A stretch of DNA of 64,000 nt, taken from Fructobacillus papyriferae. GTDB taxonomy: Bacteria; Bacillota; Bacilli; Lactobacillales; Lactobacillaceae. The notes beneath the pieces were generated by a model, which saw only the letters and a list, made by a program, of their open reading frames with translations, was not told where the DNA came from and searched no databases. Positions 62,408 to 64,000 of this stretch are shown here, one piece after another (the first letter of the stretch is position 1; each line of letters starts with the position of its first letter). Made by a program: the position numbers and the translations under genes. Where the stretch lies: contig NZ_JAAMFI010000001.1 of NCBI RefSeq assembly GCF_018437225.1, positions 496,001 through 560,000 of the forward strand, in the 5' to 3' direction.

Positions 62408-63480
62408 TAGAGCCCCACAATATCATCAACAGTCGCTCGGTCCAACTTTTTGGAAAGGGCAACAATCAGTTCACGAGCAGCGTCAAAGTCTGGGATCGAC
62501 CAAACGGTTTCATGTGTGTGAATATAACGGGAAGCCACTCCCAAAGCAACGGCTGGCATTCCGTTACCATACTTTTGCACAGCCCCAGCATCCGTGCCCC
62601 CCTTTGAGACAAAGTACTGATAGGGAATGCCTTGATCTTCTGCGGTTTGCAGGATAAATTCTTTCAAACGAGGGGAGGTAACGACAGTTGGATCAAAGAC
62701 ACGGATTAACGTTCCCTGGTCTAAGATGCCTTGGCGCCCAGTTGTATTATCCAAGTCATTGGCTGCTGACGAATCCACCGCAAAGAAAATGTCTGGTTGA
62801 AGCTGTTGAACAGCTGGCAGAGCCCCCCGCAGGCCAACTTCTTCTTGCCCGTTTGCCCCCATGATCAACGTGTTCGGCGTTACAACTTCTTTTAAGTCCG
62901 TCAATGCAGATAAAACAGCTGAAACCCCAAAGCGATTGTCGTATGCTTTGGACAATCCTCGGTTGGGATTGGCCATCTTCACCGTCTTCGTTTCTGGCAC
63001 AATAAAATCACCTGGGAAAACGCCCATGGCTTCTGCCTGTTCCTTTGATTCAAAGCCAGCATCGAATAGAATATCTTCGATTTTTAGGGCAGCCGCCCCA
63101 CCTTCTTTCCCCCGTAGTAAATGAGGGGCAACAGAAGAAGACACCACTGGATATTGCCCAAATTTTGTATAAAGGGTAAACCGATGGGCGGGCACCGTCA
63201 TCGGATTCCAACCGCCAAGGGCAACGACCTGCAGGGCACCGGTTGGTAAGATACCAGCTACCATGAAACCGACCTCATCAAAATGAGCCGCAAACATCAC
63301 CCGGGGGTCGTCTGCTTTTCCTTCTTTAATACCAAAAAGGCCCCCCATCGCGTTTTTTTCAACTCGATCAACGAGCGGAGTCAGATCCTTTTCAAAGGCC
63401 GAACGGACCGCGTCCTCTTGACCTGAAGTTCCTTGCAATTCGGTATACTTCACAATTCGTTCCCAAGTTGTCTGATCCAT
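62407..63480 (-). CDS. pepA: M42-family glutamyl aminopeptidase (PepA type)
   Basis: 357 residues. Metal ligands appear in AAHFDEVGFMVAG (His), AYDNRFGVSAVL (Asp), GQEEVGLRGA (Glu pair), VDSSAAND (Asp) and HTHETVWSI (His). Forms a 12-subunit cytoplasmic complex removing N-terminal Glu/Asp from peptides. Overlaps the ftsW start; AGGGGG precedes the ATG. Confidence 0.92.
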   Translation of the reverse strand: MDQTTWERIVKYTELQGTSGQEDAVRSAFEKDLTPLVDRVEKNAMGGLFGIKEGKADDPRVMFAAHFDEVGFMVAGILPTGALQVVALGGWNPMTVPAHRFTLYTKFGQYPVVSSSVAPHLLRGKEGGAAALKIEDILFDAGFESKEQAEAMGVFPGDFIVPETKTVKMANPNRGLSKAYDNRFGVSAVLSALTDLKEVVTPNTLIMGANGQEEVGLRGALPAVQQLQPDIFFAVDSSAANDLDNTTGRQGILDQGTLIRVFDPTVVTSPRLKEFILQTAEDQGIPYQYFVSKGGTDAGAVQKYGNGMPAVALGVASRYIHTHETVWSIPDFDAARELIVALSKKLDRATVDDIVGL

Positions 63481-63785
63481 CTACGTTTCCCCCTAAAAAT
63501 AATGGTTACTTTATTATAGCCTAGGGACTAACAAGCTGGCAAAGGGAGGGGTCATTTTTCTGATTCAGCCGTTCTTCTTCCTTTGATCAAAGCAGGGAGT
63601 TCTTTTGTCTAATACGAACCGAAACGGATCTTAAATGAAAAAATCAGCAGATAAAACGTGAACAATGACTAACTTTTGTTAATAACGTTCGGCTTTTAAT
63701 CGATATTTTTCCGTTTTTCTCCAAACAAATCCGGTTATTCCTGCTAAACTAGATAAGTAGTCAAATCGAAAACGAGGAGTTTTAT
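63481..63785. promoter_or_regulatory. Divergent promoter region between pepA and the NCS2 permease
   Basis: 305 nt. For pepA-ftsW: minus strand TTGCCA (63542-63537), 18-nt spacer, TATAAT (63518-63513). Toward the permease a clear promoter was not found; TGCTAAACT near 63747 is a weak extended -10. A CCGAAC core on the minus strand (63687-63692) resembles half a PurR box. No riboswitch fold was recognised. Confidence 0.5.
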
Positions 63786-64000
63786 ATGTCACGCATTGCT
63801 TCCTATTTCCAGTTTGAAAAACTGGGCACTTCTTTTAAAAAAGAAGTCACTGCCGGACTGACCACTTTTGTGGCCATGTCCTACATTTTGTTCTTAAATC
63901 CCAACGTGTTGTCCGCAGCCGGCATGGATAAGGGCGCCGTCTTTACGGCTTCAGCCATCGCGGCTGCCGTCGCCACGCTCTTCATGGGATTGGTCGCTAA
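63786..64000 (+). CDS. NCS2/AzgA-type purine permease, cut by window edge
   Basis: 71 codons visible from the ATG at 63786 (AGGAG upstream). MSRIASYFQFEKLGTSFKKE, then VTAGLTTFVAMSYILFLNP and an Ala-rich next helix, typical of PbuG/PbuO-like guanine-hypoxanthine transporters of the AzgA branch. The rest is beyond the window. Confidence 0.9.
   Translation, partial: MSRIASYFQFEKLGTSFKKEVTAGLTTFVAMSYILFLNPNVLSAAGMDKGAVFTASAIAAAVATLFMGLVA

Noticed and set aside
63681-63697. PurR-box-like CCGAAC upstream of the purine permease
   Set aside because: Only one half-site matches and the flanking positions deviate from the consensus; the second box at the proper spacing was not found.

Overview
The window reads as a low-GC Gram-positive lactic acid bacterium. 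The Leuconostoc/Fructobacillus branch of Lactobacillaceae is my best guess, from the look of MutS, GatB, RexAB and the secreted hydrolases; I could not test this. Strong AGGAGG ribosome-binding sites, gatCAB, rexAB, relQ-nadK-rluD and ftsW-ylbG-rsmD-coaD blocks all fit. Nearly everything lies on the minus strand. The exceptions are rpsO-rpsT, a DyP peroxidase, a small antisense RNA and a permease cut by the right edge.

Layout. 1-13.2 kb is housekeeping: 5' part of murB, a DUF1456 gene, mutL-mutS, the rRNA methyltransferase rlmCD, the lipid kinase dgkB, gatBAC, then rpsO-rpsT. 13.3-15.5 kb holds a Ser-rich membrane-anchored protein and a secreted CHAP hydrolase with 43-residue wall-binding-type repeats. 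15.8-32.6 kb is one long co-directional surface-polysaccharide cluster. In transcription order it has a Wzx flippase, priming phosphoglycosyltransferase, Wzz, Wzy, DUF4422 transferase, Glf (UDP-Galf), then GT2 enzymes alternating with large multi-membrane proteins, an O-acyltransferase and GtrA. 33-37.4 kb holds a GH25 muramidase preceded by a second small Ser-rich anchored protein, then an LtaS-type lipoteichoic acid synthase. 37.5-39.4 kb is an AT-rich accessory stretch: a decayed gene fragment, a membrane protein with no ordinary start codon, and its upstream Panacea-domain partner, which together look like a PanAT toxin-antitoxin pair. 39.5-64 kb is again core: mgtE, rluD-type synthase, nadK, relQ, glcK with a perfect cre site, yqgQ, rexA-rexB, a DUF402 phosphatase, recX, DyP peroxidase, a type I toxin-antitoxin-like locus (55.3-55.7 kb), holA, comEC-comEA, coaD, rsmD, ylbG, ftsW, an M42 aminopeptidase and a purine permease start.

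How it fits together. The middle of the window is a cell-surface island. A Wzx/Wzy pathway makes a galactofuranose-containing polymer. Three polyprenyl-phosphate-sugar synthase-like GT2 proteins, each beside a GT-C-like membrane protein, probably decorate it outside the membrane. Two secreted hydrolases with similar repeats flank the cluster.

The most interesting accessory elements are the Panacea pair at 38-39.4 kb and the convergent toxin-mRNA/antisense-RNA locus at 55.3-55.7 kb. Several genes (dgkB, gatC, glcK, rluD, ltaS) have unusual start regions: leader ORFs, ribosome-binding sites next to hairpins, or an apparently leaderless mRNA.
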